A stretch of 64,000 bases of DNA from contig DASWWC010000198.1 of the NCBI GenBank assembly GCA_036401055.1, forward strand, positions 8,576 to 72,575, written 5' to 3'. The position numbers were made by a program, and so were the translations under genes. This document shows, piece by piece, positions 7,205-14,361 of the stretch. Numbering within the stretch: position 1 is the stretch's first letter; each line of letters begins with the position of its first letter. The notes beneath the pieces were generated by a model. The model was not told the origin of the DNA, did no database searches, and worked only from the letters and a program-made list of their open reading frames with translations. The DNA comes from Pelomonas sp036401055 (GTDB lineage Bacteria; Pseudomonadota; Gammaproteobacteria; Burkholderiales; Burkholderiaceae_C).

Positions 7205-7708
7205 TCAGCGGGCCGCGCGGGCGCGCATCGCCTTGCGATGGCCGTGGATGGGGTCGTGTTCGACGCACGGGGACGCGAACGGGATGTCGTCGTCCATGTC
7301 ATCGAAGCCGCTCGACGCCTTAGGCGCAGCCGGGCGCGGGGCAGGACGGGGAGCCGGCGGCGGCGAGGCTTGCGGCGCAGCGTTCTGCGGAGAGCCGGCC
7401 AAGGTGATCGCGATGACCTTGCCGACCATCTTGTTGCCGGTGGAGCCGTCTCCCTTCTGGAAGTTCTCTGTGTGGACCTCCTCCAGGGTGGCAACGACCT
7501 TTGCGCTGCGGGTGAGGTACGGTGCCAGCGTTTCGGCGCGCTTGCCCCACAAGGTGGCATCGATCCATTGCGTTGGGCGCCGGCCCGTGGATTGATCCTT
7601 CTGGCCGTAGTTGTAGGCCAGGGAGAGATTGACCACGGGCATGTTGTCTTGGCCTGCGTAGCGCACCTCGGCATCGCGGCCGATGGTGAACAGTTCTGTC
7701 ATGGGCAT
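7205..7708 (-). CDS. ssb: Single-stranded DNA-binding protein
   Basis: 167 residues. Residues 1-~100 are an OB fold with the SSB pattern (ELFTIGRDAEVRY, the VNLSLAYNYG strand, QWIDATLWGKRAETLAPYL). A Pro/Ala-rich linker leads to GFDDMDDDIPF, the acidic interaction tip. Unlike host SSB the tip is not terminal: 23 further residues follow. It probably coats ssDNA during phage recombination together with the YqaJ-type nuclease and Erf encoded just upstream. An alternative start is two codons inside. Confidence 0.9.
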   Translation of the reverse strand: MPMTELFTIGRDAEVRYAGQDNMPVVNLSLAYNYGQKDQSTGRRPTQWIDATLWGKRAETLAPYLTRSAKVVATLEEVHTENFQKGDGSTGNKMVGKVIAITLAGSPQNAAPQASPPPAPRPAPRPAAPKASSGFDDMDDDIPFASPCVEHDPIHGHRKAMRARAAR

Positions 7709-7743
7709 GGAGTAGCTTTCGGAGTTGTGAAGGGATGGTGCGG

Positions 7744-9213
7744 TTAGATGCCGCCCAGGGCGCGCAGCTCTGCGACGCGGACCAAGATGCCGCGAGTGGC
7801 GCCGGACAGCGGCGAGGACTGGGGCACGTTGTTCACGAGGTCTTGCACCAGCAGCAGGGCCTCGCGCAGGGCTTCCTGGCAGTCGACCAGCGCGTGGGCC
7901 GGGTCGACTGCCACCTGCACGGCGGCAGGCGTGGTGCCGAACAGGTCTTCGGCGGTGGAGCCGGGCTCCACCAGCACCTCGGCGGGCTCGTCGGGGCGGA
8001 TGGGCGCGCCGTCGTCAACGAAGGCCGGGCTTTCGTTCGCCTGGATGGCGCTGGGATCAACGGCCGGCGCGGCCCGGTAGAAGCGACGGGTTGGCACGGT
8101 CTCATCGGCTTTGCGCTCCTGCTCGGCCTCCGCCTTTGCGGCGGTCGCCTCGCGCGCCTCGGCCGCATCCTTGGCCTTCAATAGTGCGGCCAGCACGAGG
8201 CGGCGAGCGTCGGCAGCCATCGGCGCGAACTCCTGGAAAGCGGCCTCGCTCACGTCCAGGTCTTCCACCCCAACGATGGCCTGGAACACGTCCCAGGCAA
8301 GAGCGGTTTCGTTGCCATCGAACGCGGCGGCGCGGGCGTGGATCGCGGCCACTGCGGCAGTGAGTCGCTCAACGCGGGCGCGCTCGTCGGCGGCGGCCTG
8401 CTCGCGGGCGGCCAGCTCGGCAGCCTGGGCGTCCAGTGCTGCCTTCTGCGCGGCCAGCTCGGCAGCCACGCGGGCGTTCTCGGCGGCCTGGCGCTGCTGC
8501 TCGGCCTCGCGTTCGATGCGGTCGGCCTCAGCCTTGGCGGCGGCGGCTTCGCGCTCGACGGCGGCCGTGTGCAGCTCGCGCATTGCCGTCAGCGTCTCGG
8601 CCTGGGCCTCGGCAGCCTTGGCGGCGAACTCCTGCCACTCAGGGCCGAAGGTCACGGCTGCCAGCGTCTGGATGCCCGTGTTGATGCGCTCGGCCGTCAT
8701 GTCGGGCTTCTGGCAGTGCGCGAGGTAGGCGCGGACCTTGGCGATGCCCTCCTGATGGGCGGCCACGCGTTCGGCTTCCTTGGCCTTGGCAGCGGCCTTG
8801 CGGTCTTCCTCGGCCTTGATTTGCGCGTCGATGGATTCCTCCACCGGCAAGACGATGGCCACGATGCGCTCGACCTCTTCGGCCATGACACGCTTCAAGT
8901 CGTTCACGTCGGCCTTGACGGACTTCTCGGCGCGCTGCACGGCGAAGCGGCCCTTCTCGCGCAGCTCCAGACGGGCGGCCTTGGCCTCGGTCATGCCCTT
9001 CGTGGTGGACACGTCGAAGGCGACGGCGCGGTACTTCTCGACCAGCGCGAGGACGGTGGTTTCCGCCTCCTTGAACTGGGCGAGGACGGCGGCCTTGATG
9101 CTGACCGGCACCAGGGCGGCAGCAGGTTCGACGACTGCGACAGCGGCCGGCTTGGGCTGTTCGATCAGCGGTGGCGCCTCGATGGGCGGGAAATCAAGGA
9201 GTTCGGCTTCCAT
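7744..9213 (-). CDS. Coiled-coil early protein with VEPGST insertion
   Basis: 489 residues. Residues ~60-320 are a very long Ala/Glu/Lys/Arg coiled coil. Residues ~330-370 may form a small folded unit. A linker with the sequence LVEPGSTAEDLF carries one copy of the dispersed palindrome, and a helical C-terminus follows. It lies between the SSB and YqaJ genes, so an accessory recombination or replication role is plausible, but no enzymatic motif is seen. Confidence 0.7.
   Translation of the reverse strand: MEAELLDFPPIEAPPLIEQPKPAAVAVVEPAAALVPVSIKAAVLAQFKEAETTVLALVEKYRAVAFDVSTTKGMTEAKAARLELREKGRFAVQRAEKSVKADVNDLKRVMAEEVERIVAIVLPVEESIDAQIKAEEDRKAAAKAKEAERVAAHQEGIAKVRAYLAHCQKPDMTAERINTGIQTLAAVTFGPEWQEFAAKAAEAQAETLTAMRELHTAAVEREAAAAKAEADRIEREAEQQRQAAENARVAAELAAQKAALDAQAAELAAREQAAADERARVERLTAAVAAIHARAAAFDGNETALAWDVFQAIVGVEDLDVSEAAFQEFAPMAADARRLVLAALLKAKDAAEAREATAAKAEAEQERKADETVPTRRFYRAAPAVDPSAIQANESPAFVDDGAPIRPDEPAEVLVEPGSTAEDLFGTTPAAVQVAVDPAHALVDCQEALREALLLVQDLVNNVPQSSPLSGATRGILVRVAELRALGGI
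7955..7971. repeat. 17-bp palindrome, copy 1
   Basis: GTGGAGCCGGGCTCCAC; reads VEPGST in the coiled-coil protein. Confidence 0.9.
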
Positions 9214-9223
9214 GGCGTGGCTT

Positions 9224-10195
9224 TCAGAAGGCCGGCTCGGTCAGATCGACGCGAGCGGCTGCGGGTTGTTCGGCGGGGGCTGCGGCGGGCGTGGCGGCGT
9301 CGTCCCAGGGCGGGGCTTCGGGCAAAGCCGCGCCGGGCTGCACGCCGGCCAGGAAGCCGCGCAGGGCTTGCGCGCAGGACTCGACCAGCCGGTCAAAGCG
9401 AACCAGCTTGTCCAGCATGTCGTCGATGAAGTCCTGATCGCGCTGCAGGCGGATGACCTTCAGGCGCGCCTCGGCGACGGGCAGGTCAGGCGCCCACAAA
9501 CACAGGTCGATCCAGTCGAGGTTCCACGCCCAGATGTTCAGTTGGCACTGGTGCACGTACTCGCTGATGTCGCCGCCGATCAGCACGTCGAAAATGACGT
9601 TGCTGCCCAACAGCGTCTTGACCTCGATGCCACCGCGCTGCTCGGGCTCGTCATAGACGAGGCCGTCGATGCTCACGCCGAACTTGCGGTCGGGCGTGCA
9701 GACGAAGCCGGCGGCCTCGACCATGTAGCCGGTGCGCATCTCGTAGGCGCGACGGGCGAAGGCTTCCTGCTCCTGGCCTTGGCGCATGACCGAGGTCTGG
9801 TAGACGTCGCGCTCCCAGTCGGGGCATTCGCGGCCCAGGGCGGTGTCGCGGGCGTAGGTCAGCGCGACCGTGGACGGCGTCGTCGCGATTTCCTTGTTGG
9901 CGAGAACCTGCGCGACTGCTTGGGCGACGACATCGGCGCTGGGCGCCTTCTTGTAGCCCGCAGCCGTCATCGCCTCCTCTTCAGTCTTGCCCTTGCGGCG
10001 AGCGTCAACGAAGGTGCGCTGCTGGTCGGTCATGCCGTCGCTGAAGTCACAGGCATCCTTGGCACGGCTGCCGGTGATGACGCCACGACGTGCGTTCAGC
10101 CATTCCTGGGTGCCTTGGGGCGCCATGCTGACGATCCAGTCAGCGGGCAGACCCAGCATCTGGGCGACGGTTGGAGTGCTGTCGATGGCGCTCAT
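9224..10195 (-). CDS. YqaJ-type viral recombinase/exonuclease
   Basis: 323 residues from the ATG that overlaps the Erf stop (ATGA). The YqaJ fold is indicated by GTQEWLNARRGVITGSRA near residue 35, the PD-(D/E)xK core (FGVSIDGLVYDEPEQRG then GIEVKT) and the conserved EYVHQCQLNIWAW helix. It should be a 5'-3' dsDNA exonuclease producing 3' tails for the annealase encoded by the preceding gene, as in two-component phage recombination systems. The C-terminus is an Ala/Pro-rich tail. Confidence 0.9.
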   Translation of the reverse strand: MSAIDSTPTVAQMLGLPADWIVSMAPQGTQEWLNARRGVITGSRAKDACDFSDGMTDQQRTFVDARRKGKTEEEAMTAAGYKKAPSADVVAQAVAQVLANKEIATTPSTVALTYARDTALGRECPDWERDVYQTSVMRQGQEQEAFARRAYEMRTGYMVEAAGFVCTPDRKFGVSIDGLVYDEPEQRGGIEVKTLLGSNVIFDVLIGGDISEYVHQCQLNIWAWNLDWIDLCLWAPDLPVAEARLKVIRLQRDQDFIDDMLDKLVRFDRLVESCAQALRGFLAGVQPGAALPEAPPWDDAATPAAAPAEQPAAARVDLTEPAF

Positions 10196-10974
10196 GCCTT
10201 GCCCGCCTTCTTCCATTGCAGGCGGTGCTGGGCGACGGCCTCCTTGAACTTCTCGAAGGCGTAGGGCCAGTCAGCGAGCTGCTTGTTGTTCTTCTGCCAG
10301 AACGCCAGCGCCTCCTTGTCGGTTTCAGTGGCTTGAGCCTCGGCGATCAGGCGCTTCATGAGCGCCGTCTCGGGGCCGGACTCACCTGCACCGCCGGCGC
10401 CGTCGTCGTCAGCATCCTGTGCAGCCAGGCCGAGGATGGCGGTGTATGTGTAGCGCTCCAGGTAGGTCTTGACGCTGCCGCGCGCCTGGATCGCGTTGCG
10501 GCCGGGGCCGGTGTCGGGGGCGCCACCCATGGAAACGGATTCGCTGTGACCGCCGACATGACGCAAGGTGCACGTCACCTCCATCCAAGCGGGCTCGTCC
10601 TTGGTGAGCTTCCAGGACACGCTCAGGCCGTGCTTGGACAGGGCCGGCGTCGCGGCGTTCACCGCATCGGACAGCTCGGCGTGCTTCTTGCCCTTGAGCG
10701 GGCCGTCCGCAATGATCTTGTTGCGGATCAGCACGACGGCTTCGGCCTTGAAGGCGGCGAACGCCACGTTGTAGGCCGCGAGCGCGGTCTTGGCGTCGTG
10801 GCGGTCCTTCAGGTCCATCAACTTTTCCAGCACGTCAATGCCGTCGCCGCGCTGGACCGCGATCTGCAGAAGCGCATCAGGGTTGATGAGCGCGAGTGCG
10901 GACGCCGCGGTGGGCGCGCGGTCCTCGATCCGCGTGACCTGCACGTCGGCAGGCATGTCGATGACTTCGGTCAT
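10192..10974 (-). CDS. erf: Erf-family single-strand annealing protein
   Basis: 260 residues; the start at 10974 follows GAGGAAACC. The ERF domain shows KTALAAYNVAFAAFKAE, LSDAVNAATPALSKHGLSVSW, and the strongly conserved GGAPDTGPGRNAIQARGSVKTYL-type region followed by LERYTYTAILGLA. It anneals complementary ssDNA and pairs with the adjacent YqaJ-type nuclease and SSB. A C-terminal acidic/Gly linker leads to a short helical tail. Confidence 0.92.
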   Translation of the reverse strand: MTEVIDMPADVQVTRIEDRAPTAASALALINPDALLQIAVQRGDGIDVLEKLMDLKDRHDAKTALAAYNVAFAAFKAEAVVLIRNKIIADGPLKGKKHAELSDAVNAATPALSKHGLSVSWKLTKDEPAWMEVTCTLRHVGGHSESVSMGGAPDTGPGRNAIQARGSVKTYLERYTYTAILGLAAQDADDDGAGGAGESGPETALMKRLIAEAQATETDKEALAFWQKNNKQLADWPYAFEKFKEAVAQHRLQWKKAGKA

Positions 10975-10984
10975 GGTGGTTTCC

Positions 10985-11098
10985 TCAGAGGAAGACAAAC
11001 GGGACGGCGATGGAGCCGACCAAGAAGAGGCAGGCCAGCAGCGCGCAGCCTGCGGTGATGAGGCTCAGGGCGTCCTCGCTGGTTTCGTCGAGCTTCAT
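10985..11098 (-). CDS. 37-aa single-span membrane micro-protein
   Basis: The start overlaps the preceding stop (ATGA). The first ten residues are acidic and soluble; residues ~12-37 form one hydrophobic helix ending at the C-terminus. The stop lies 11 bp before the Erf start. It is probably inserted in the inner membrane. Function unknown. Confidence 0.6.
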   Translation of the reverse strand: MKLDETSEDALSLITAGCALLACLFLVGSIAVPFVFL

Positions 11099-11301
11099 TG
11101 CGTGGTCTCCAGTGCCTTGCGCCCAGCAGCGGACAGCCGCCCGCGGCCCGGAAACGGCCACGGCCGCAGCAGCCCGTTGCGCATGCAGTTGGACTCGATC
11201 TCAGCGAACCTGGCCGGCGTGAAGCCGCTCGCAGCGGGCCGGCCGTCGCGCAGGTTGGCGAGGAGGCGCAGCTGGGCTGGGGTGGGGGTGAAGAGGCTCA
11301 T
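11095..11301 (-). CDS. 68-aa winged-helix-like protein
   Basis: Starts at an ATG overlapping the stop of the previous gene. The pattern LRLLANLRDGRPAA, ARFAEIESNCMRNGLL, then GRGRLSAAGRKALE resembles the helix-helix-wing order of small winged-helix proteins in early phage operons. DNA binding is inferred only from this pattern. Confidence 0.6.
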   Translation of the reverse strand: MSLFTPTPAQLRLLANLRDGRPAASGFTPARFAEIESNCMRNGLLRPWPFPGRGRLSAAGRKALETTQ

Positions 11302-11552
11302 GCGAACCACACGCGCGCGATGACGTGAGCAGCGCCCACAAAGACCAGCAGCACCAGCAGGCCAGCGCCGAGGTCGCGCCACGGGTAGGGCGGCGGCAAC
11401 GGGCGCGGAGGGTCAGCCAGAAACTCGGACACGGCCGAGCTGGCCTCGGCTGGGCACTTGCTGTGCGGCGGCGTGCCGTTGGGCCAGGGCGTGCGCGCTG
11501 CGCGAGCGCGGGCCTCGACCTCATCCAGCGGCAGGGCGCGATGGGCGCTCAT
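11298..11552 (-). CDS. 84-aa protein with C-terminal membrane helix
   Basis: ATGA overlap with the upstream gene. The N-terminal 60 residues are Pro/Ala-rich and soluble, with a single Cys; the final ~22 (LGAGLLVLLVFVGAAHVIA) form a membrane anchor. It is a member of a cluster of four overlapping micro-genes, three of which have membrane segments. Confidence 0.6.
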   Translation of the reverse strand: MSAHRALPLDEVEARARAARTPWPNGTPPHSKCPAEASSAVSEFLADPPRPLPPPYPWRDLGAGLLVLLVFVGAAHVIARVWFA

Positions 11553-11746
11553 GAGCGACTCCCGCGCACAGGCAGCCAGCGCAACACGAGGAATGCAGAC
11601 ACCACACTGCCGACGCAGCACATGGCGGCTTGGTCGCGATGGCCGGAGCCCACCAGCAGCGGACCCAGCCACGCGAAATATGCGACGACTGGAGCGGCGG
11701 ACAGTGACAGGACCAGCAGCGCCAGGATGAAGCGGGCGGCGCTCAT
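11549..11746 (-). CDS. 65-aa membrane protein, two helices
   Basis: ATGA overlaps at both ends. Hydrophobic stretches at residues ~5-30 and ~40-57 would make a helical hairpin in the membrane; the tail is short and basic. Function unknown. Early expression suggests modification of the host envelope or exclusion, which is speculative. Confidence 0.6.
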   Translation of the reverse strand: MSAARFILALLVLSLSAAPVVAYFAWLGPLLVGSGHRDQAAMCCVGSVVSAFLVLRWLPVRGSRS

Positions 11747-12078
11747 GCCAGCAGTCCCGCCGTGTCGTCAACAGCAGCCATCTGCTCAGCCGTCAGCGTG
11801 ACGGGCGCAGGCACAGACTTCATCTGCGACTGAAGGTTCGCAACCAGCAACTCCGCTTCGTGGATCAGGCCGCCGAGGCTGAAGGCCTTCAGGCGCAAGC
11901 TCGCAGCACGCTGGTTGTTCGACACCGTGCCGCTCCCCGGCTCGCACGCCAGCGCGCTGCACACATCCGCCTGATGGATGTAGCCGTTCTTCTCTTCGAT
12001 CAGCGCCTTCAGGTCGCGCCGGGCATCCTGCAGCTTCAGATCAAGCGCAGCCCGGGCTCCCGGTGTCAGTGCGTTCAT
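11743..12078 (-). CDS. First gene of the leftward early operon, 111 aa
   Basis: GGAG lies seven bases before the ATG, with about 45 nt of leader from the predicted PL start. The protein is mostly helical (LDLKLQDARRDLKALIEEKN; LGGLIHEAELLVANLQ) with two Cys in the middle. No family is recognised. As the first PL gene it could hold an early regulatory role, but nothing shows antitermination. Confidence 0.6.
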   Translation of the reverse strand: MNALTPGARAALDLKLQDARRDLKALIEEKNGYIHQADVCSALACEPGSGTVSNNQRAASLRLKAFSLGGLIHEAELLVANLQSQMKSVPAPVTLTAEQMAAVDDTAGLLA

Positions 12079-12129
12079 CCCCTTGCTCCGCGCCCCCGCC
12101 GAGCGGCGTTGTCTTGGGGCTTGGAACGA

Positions 12130-12158
12130 AATCTAGCGCCAAGCTAGACTAGCGTCAA
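12130..12158 (-). promoter_or_regulatory. PL-type early promoter
   Basis: Minus strand: -35 TTGACG (12153-12158), 17-bp spacer, -10 TAGATT (12130-12135). Two operator palindromes overlap the -10, spacer and -35. It drives the 12078-to-2989 operon. Confidence 0.8.
12132..12148. promoter_or_regulatory. Repressor operator OL1
   Basis: TCTAGCGCCAAGCTAGA: arms TCTAGC/GCTAGA around a 5-bp centre. It nearly matches the operator in PR. Confidence 0.85.
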
Positions 12159-12164
12159 GCTAGA
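12148..12164. promoter_or_regulatory. Repressor operator OL2
   Basis: ACTAGCGTCAAGCTAGA, directly abutting OL1 and covering the -35 of PL. Confidence 0.8.
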
Positions 12165-12272
12165 CTTTTCAGGTGATGGGGAAAATACCTACCTTCGCCA
12201 TGGGGCATTGCCGATGACTCGGGCTGTTAGGCGTGGGACATTGGGCATCGCATCTACCGGAGACATGCCCAC

Positions 12273-12629
12273 ATGCGACGTCCTGTTTTCGCTGCCGCTG
12301 CGTTGGCAATTGGTCTTTCTGGCTGCTCAACCTTGAGCACGAACCACCTTGAGCCAGGAATGACCAAGGCCGAGGTCATGAAAAGCCTTGGCCCTCCAGA
12401 AACCAGATCGTTCCGCGGCGATAGCGAGGCATGGCAGTACCAGGGAGTCGTCGGCTTCGGTCAGTGCCGATACTCGACGGTCTGGCTTACCAATGGCGCT
12501 GTGGTATCCGTGACCAGCCGCACTGGGGCAAGCCCTGGGCCCGGCTGCGGACCGGGCGCGCGCGAGGTCGACTGGGGTCAGCTACCAAAGCCCAGTATTG
12601 ACGTCAATGTCAATCACAAGTCCGGCTAG
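12273..12629 (+). CDS. SmpA/OmlA(BamE)-like lipoprotein
   Basis: 118 residues with a lipoprotein signal: basic MRRP, hydrophobic stretch, lipobox LSGC at ~residue 18. The mature part has the SmpA/OmlA pattern: LEPGMTKAEVMKSLGPPETR then EAWQY, a strand pair and Gly/Pro-rich end. It is likely anchored in the outer membrane and expressed independently on + between PL and the LuxR block, as expected of a lysogenic conversion gene. A possible role in surface change is inferred. Confidence 0.75.
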   Translation: MRRPVFAAAALAIGLSGCSTLSTNHLEPGMTKAEVMKSLGPPETRSFRGDSEAWQYQGVVGFGQCRYSTVWLTNGAVVSVTSRTGASPGPGCGPGAREVDWGQLPKPSIDVNVNHKSG

Positions 12630-12711
12630 AAAAGCGAACAGCAGAGATGCCATCGCTGGCAATTGCGGCATGGCCGCATCGACGTCTTCGGGCCGACTGA
12701 GAGGGCGAGAA

Positions 12712-12734
12712 AAAGCCCGCACGCGGCGGGCTTT
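12712..12734 (-). terminator. Rho-independent terminator of the micro-ORF transcript
   Basis: AAAGCCCGC-acgcg-GCGGGCTTT: 9-bp stem and 5-nt loop. On the minus strand it is followed by a T5 run, so it stops leftward transcripts 17 bp after the 20-aa ORF. The + strand has only three T after it. Confidence 0.85.
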
Positions 12735-12750
12735 GCTGGCAAATTGCTGA

Positions 12751-12813
12751 TCAACCTTGGCCGGTGTTCGGGATGCCGAGGAGGCTGAGGATGATGTCGA
12801 CGATGGGGGTCAT
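12751..12813 (-). CDS. 20-aa hydrophobic micro-ORF downstream of luxR
   Basis: ATG at 12813 with an AGGA eight bases upstream. The product, MTPIVDIILSLLGIPNTGQG, is hydrophobic in residues 4-14. It is followed by a strong terminator and preceded by a lux-box palindrome (12890-12905) whose centre lies ~42 bp from a plausible start site near 12855. A short LuxR-controlled transcript of about 150 nt is therefore predicted. It could be a peptide effector, a membrane-active peptide or merely a small RNA. Confidence 0.5.
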   Translation of the reverse strand: MTPIVDIILSLLGIPNTGQG

Positions 12814-12889
12814 GAGCAGGTCCTATTGACGTTGTGCCGCGGGGGGATTCCCGCGCCGCCACTTTGTCGGCCTGACTCGAACTAATCCA

Positions 12890-12905
12890 CTAGCATGGCT
12901 GATAG
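12890..12905. promoter_or_regulatory. lux-box-like palindrome 1
   Basis: CTAGCATGGCTGATAG, pattern CTANCANNNNTGNTAG, extended outward to CCA/TGG at 12887-12908. It fits the CT-N12-AG rule for LasR/LuxR sites. It lies just past the luxR stop, upstream of the micro-ORF. Confidence 0.7.
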
Positions 12906-12912
12906 TGGCCTG

Positions 12913-13632
12913 CTACGCCTCCAAGATTCCGAGAGCGATTGCCAGCGCCACGGCCTGGTGCTTGCTCCCGACGTTGAGCTTTCGCATGGCGTTCTGGACG
13001 TGATAGTTCACGGTCGCCGCTGACAAGCCGAGGAGCTGGCCCGTCACCGGTGCCGACTTGCCATGGAGGGTCCAGCGCAGGACTTCGAGTTCCCTGGCGT
13101 TCAGTTGTGGCGCCTCGGCCGGCATCACCGGCGCGACCGGCATGAGGCGTTCGGCGGCCTCGCGGGCGTGCACAACGAGCAACTGCAGTTCGGCCAGCAG
13201 CCGAACCCGTAGGCGCTCGTTCGTGGGTATCGGCTGCTCGCGGTCGAATCCAACCAGGACATGCTCGTGGCCCGGCAAATGCAGGGCGGCGGCGGCCCCG
13301 CAGCGGTATCCGAACGGGGCCTGGGCATCCCAGATGTCTCCAGCTCCGCCAGCTGTGTAGGTCGACTGGTCGTAGAAGAACGGCGTGTGCCGCGCCATCA
13401 GCTTCTGGTTCAGCGGGTCGCGGTGGGCCAGGTCCGGGTCGCGGGCGACGTCGAAGTAGCCTGTGGGCGTGTTCCCAACCGCACGCGTCGTGCCTCGGGC
13501 ATGACGATCGCCGAGGATCACCACCATGTTGATGAGGCCGAAGTCGCGGCGGTACGCGAAGTCCACCAGGGCGCGCCTCAGATCGTCCAGATCCTGGGCC
13601 TGGCTCACAGCCAGGAAATCGGCCTCTCTCAT
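12913..13632 (-). CDS. LuxR-type quorum-sensing receptor/regulator encoded by the prophage
   Basis: 239 residues. Residues ~15-165 match the autoinducer-binding domain by order of elements: an aromatic run before HRDPLNQKLMA (the Asp-Pro pair that contacts acyl-HSL amide), PFFYDQ, and PFGYRCGAAAALHLPG. The Trp/Tyr pair usual before Asp-Pro is not clearly conserved, so ligand choice may differ. Residues ~175-239 are the LuxR HTH: LNARELEVLRW, LLGLSAATVNYHVQNAMRKL. GAGG lies seven bases before the ATG. No luxI is present, so it would listen to host or neighbour signals. lux-box palindromes lie on both sides. Confidence 0.88.
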   Translation of the reverse strand: MREADFLAVSQAQDLDDLRRALVDFAYRRDFGLINMVVILGDRHARGTTRAVGNTPTGYFDVARDPDLAHRDPLNQKLMARHTPFFYDQSTYTAGGAGDIWDAQAPFGYRCGAAAALHLPGHEHVLVGFDREQPIPTNERLRVRLLAELQLLVVHAREAAERLMPVAPVMPAEAPQLNARELEVLRWTLHGKSAPVTGQLLGLSAATVNYHVQNAMRKLNVGSKHQAVALAIALGILEA

Positions 13633-13647
13633 GGCCGATCCTCATGG

Positions 13648-13663
13648 CTATCAAGGATGCTAG
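13648..13663. promoter_or_regulatory. lux-box-like palindrome 2
   Basis: CTATCAAGGATGCTAG, the same CTANCANNNNTGNTAG pattern as palindrome 1. It lies 15 bp before the luxR ATG and 35 bp before the divergent gene at 13699. It could serve autoregulation, activation of the divergent gene, or both. Confidence 0.7.
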
Positions 13664-13698
13664 TTCCCGGCGTGCAACGCGGCCGGCAGACTCGCGGA

Positions 13699-14058
13699 AT
13701 GGAATCCCCAAGTGTCATCAGGTTGCAGGCCGGCGCGTCTGCGCGCTGGCGCAAGCATCTCGTGCACCGCCTCACGATGGAGGACGCGGACACAACCGGC
13801 CAGCCACCCACTGGCGTGACCGTGTGGGCCGCCTGGCTGCGGGAACAGATGGCCGTGGTGTCGTGGCGCTGGGTCATCATCGAGGATGGCATACCAGTGG
13901 TCGCTGATCCGATGCAGATTTGGTCCAACATCGAGTTCGTAGACGCTGACGCGCGGCCCGTTAGGCCTGGGCGTGTGGTTCTTGAGCTGGGGGCGCTTGT
14001 GTGCGCCTTGCCCTGGCAGCAGCGCGTGCCGCGCCGTGGGCAGTTGCCGGCGGGGTAG
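13699..14058 (+). CDS. Unknown gene divergent from luxR
   Basis: 119 residues, Trp-rich in the centre (VWAAWLREQM, VVSWRWVIIEDG), soluble, no recognised family. The upstream frame is open but the ATG at 13699 fits the divergent promoter space. No clear ribosome site is visible. If palindrome 2 acts as a class II box, the start of transcription would fall almost on the ATG, giving a leaderless mRNA. It is therefore a candidate LuxR target. Confidence 0.55.
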   Translation: MESPSVIRLQAGASARWRKHLVHRLTMEDADTTGQPPTGVTVWAAWLREQMAVVSWRWVIIEDGIPVVADPMQIWSNIEFVDADARPVRPGRVVLELGALVCALPWQQRVPRRGQLPAG

Positions 14059-14061
14059 GGC

Positions 14062-14268
14062 TTAGGCCGCCATACGTGCGGCCAGCGCTTGCTTCATCTC
14101 AGGCGGCAACTCGCCCGCCACGATCAGATTCGTGATCGTGATCGACTCTGCCGCGATGTTGATGCGGTGCAAGTTCGGGCAGGCTGGATTGCTGCAGGAG
14201 GACTCTCCAGCCGGGGCCGCCCAGAGTGCCGATAGTTCTTCCAAAGACTTTTTGGCTTTCGCAGTCAC
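14062..14268 (-). CDS. 68-aa hypothetical protein
   Basis: GTG start preceded by GGGAGA. Contains CSNPACPNLHR, a possible half zinc site, and a C-terminal helix PPEMKQALAARMAA. It lies between the repressor and the LuxR block on the same strand as the repressor, 93 bp downstream of it. Function unknown. Confidence 0.6.
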   Translation of the reverse strand: MTAKAKKSLEELSALWAAPAGESSCSNPACPNLHRINIAAESITITNLIVAGELPPEMKQALAARMAA

Positions 14269-14361
14269 GTGTCATCTCCCTGGTTCGTGGGCCATCGTCA
14301 CGGGCGACGGCAAACGGTTACATCCGGGAAATCCCTTTGACTGGTAGCTATTGCAGGTATT

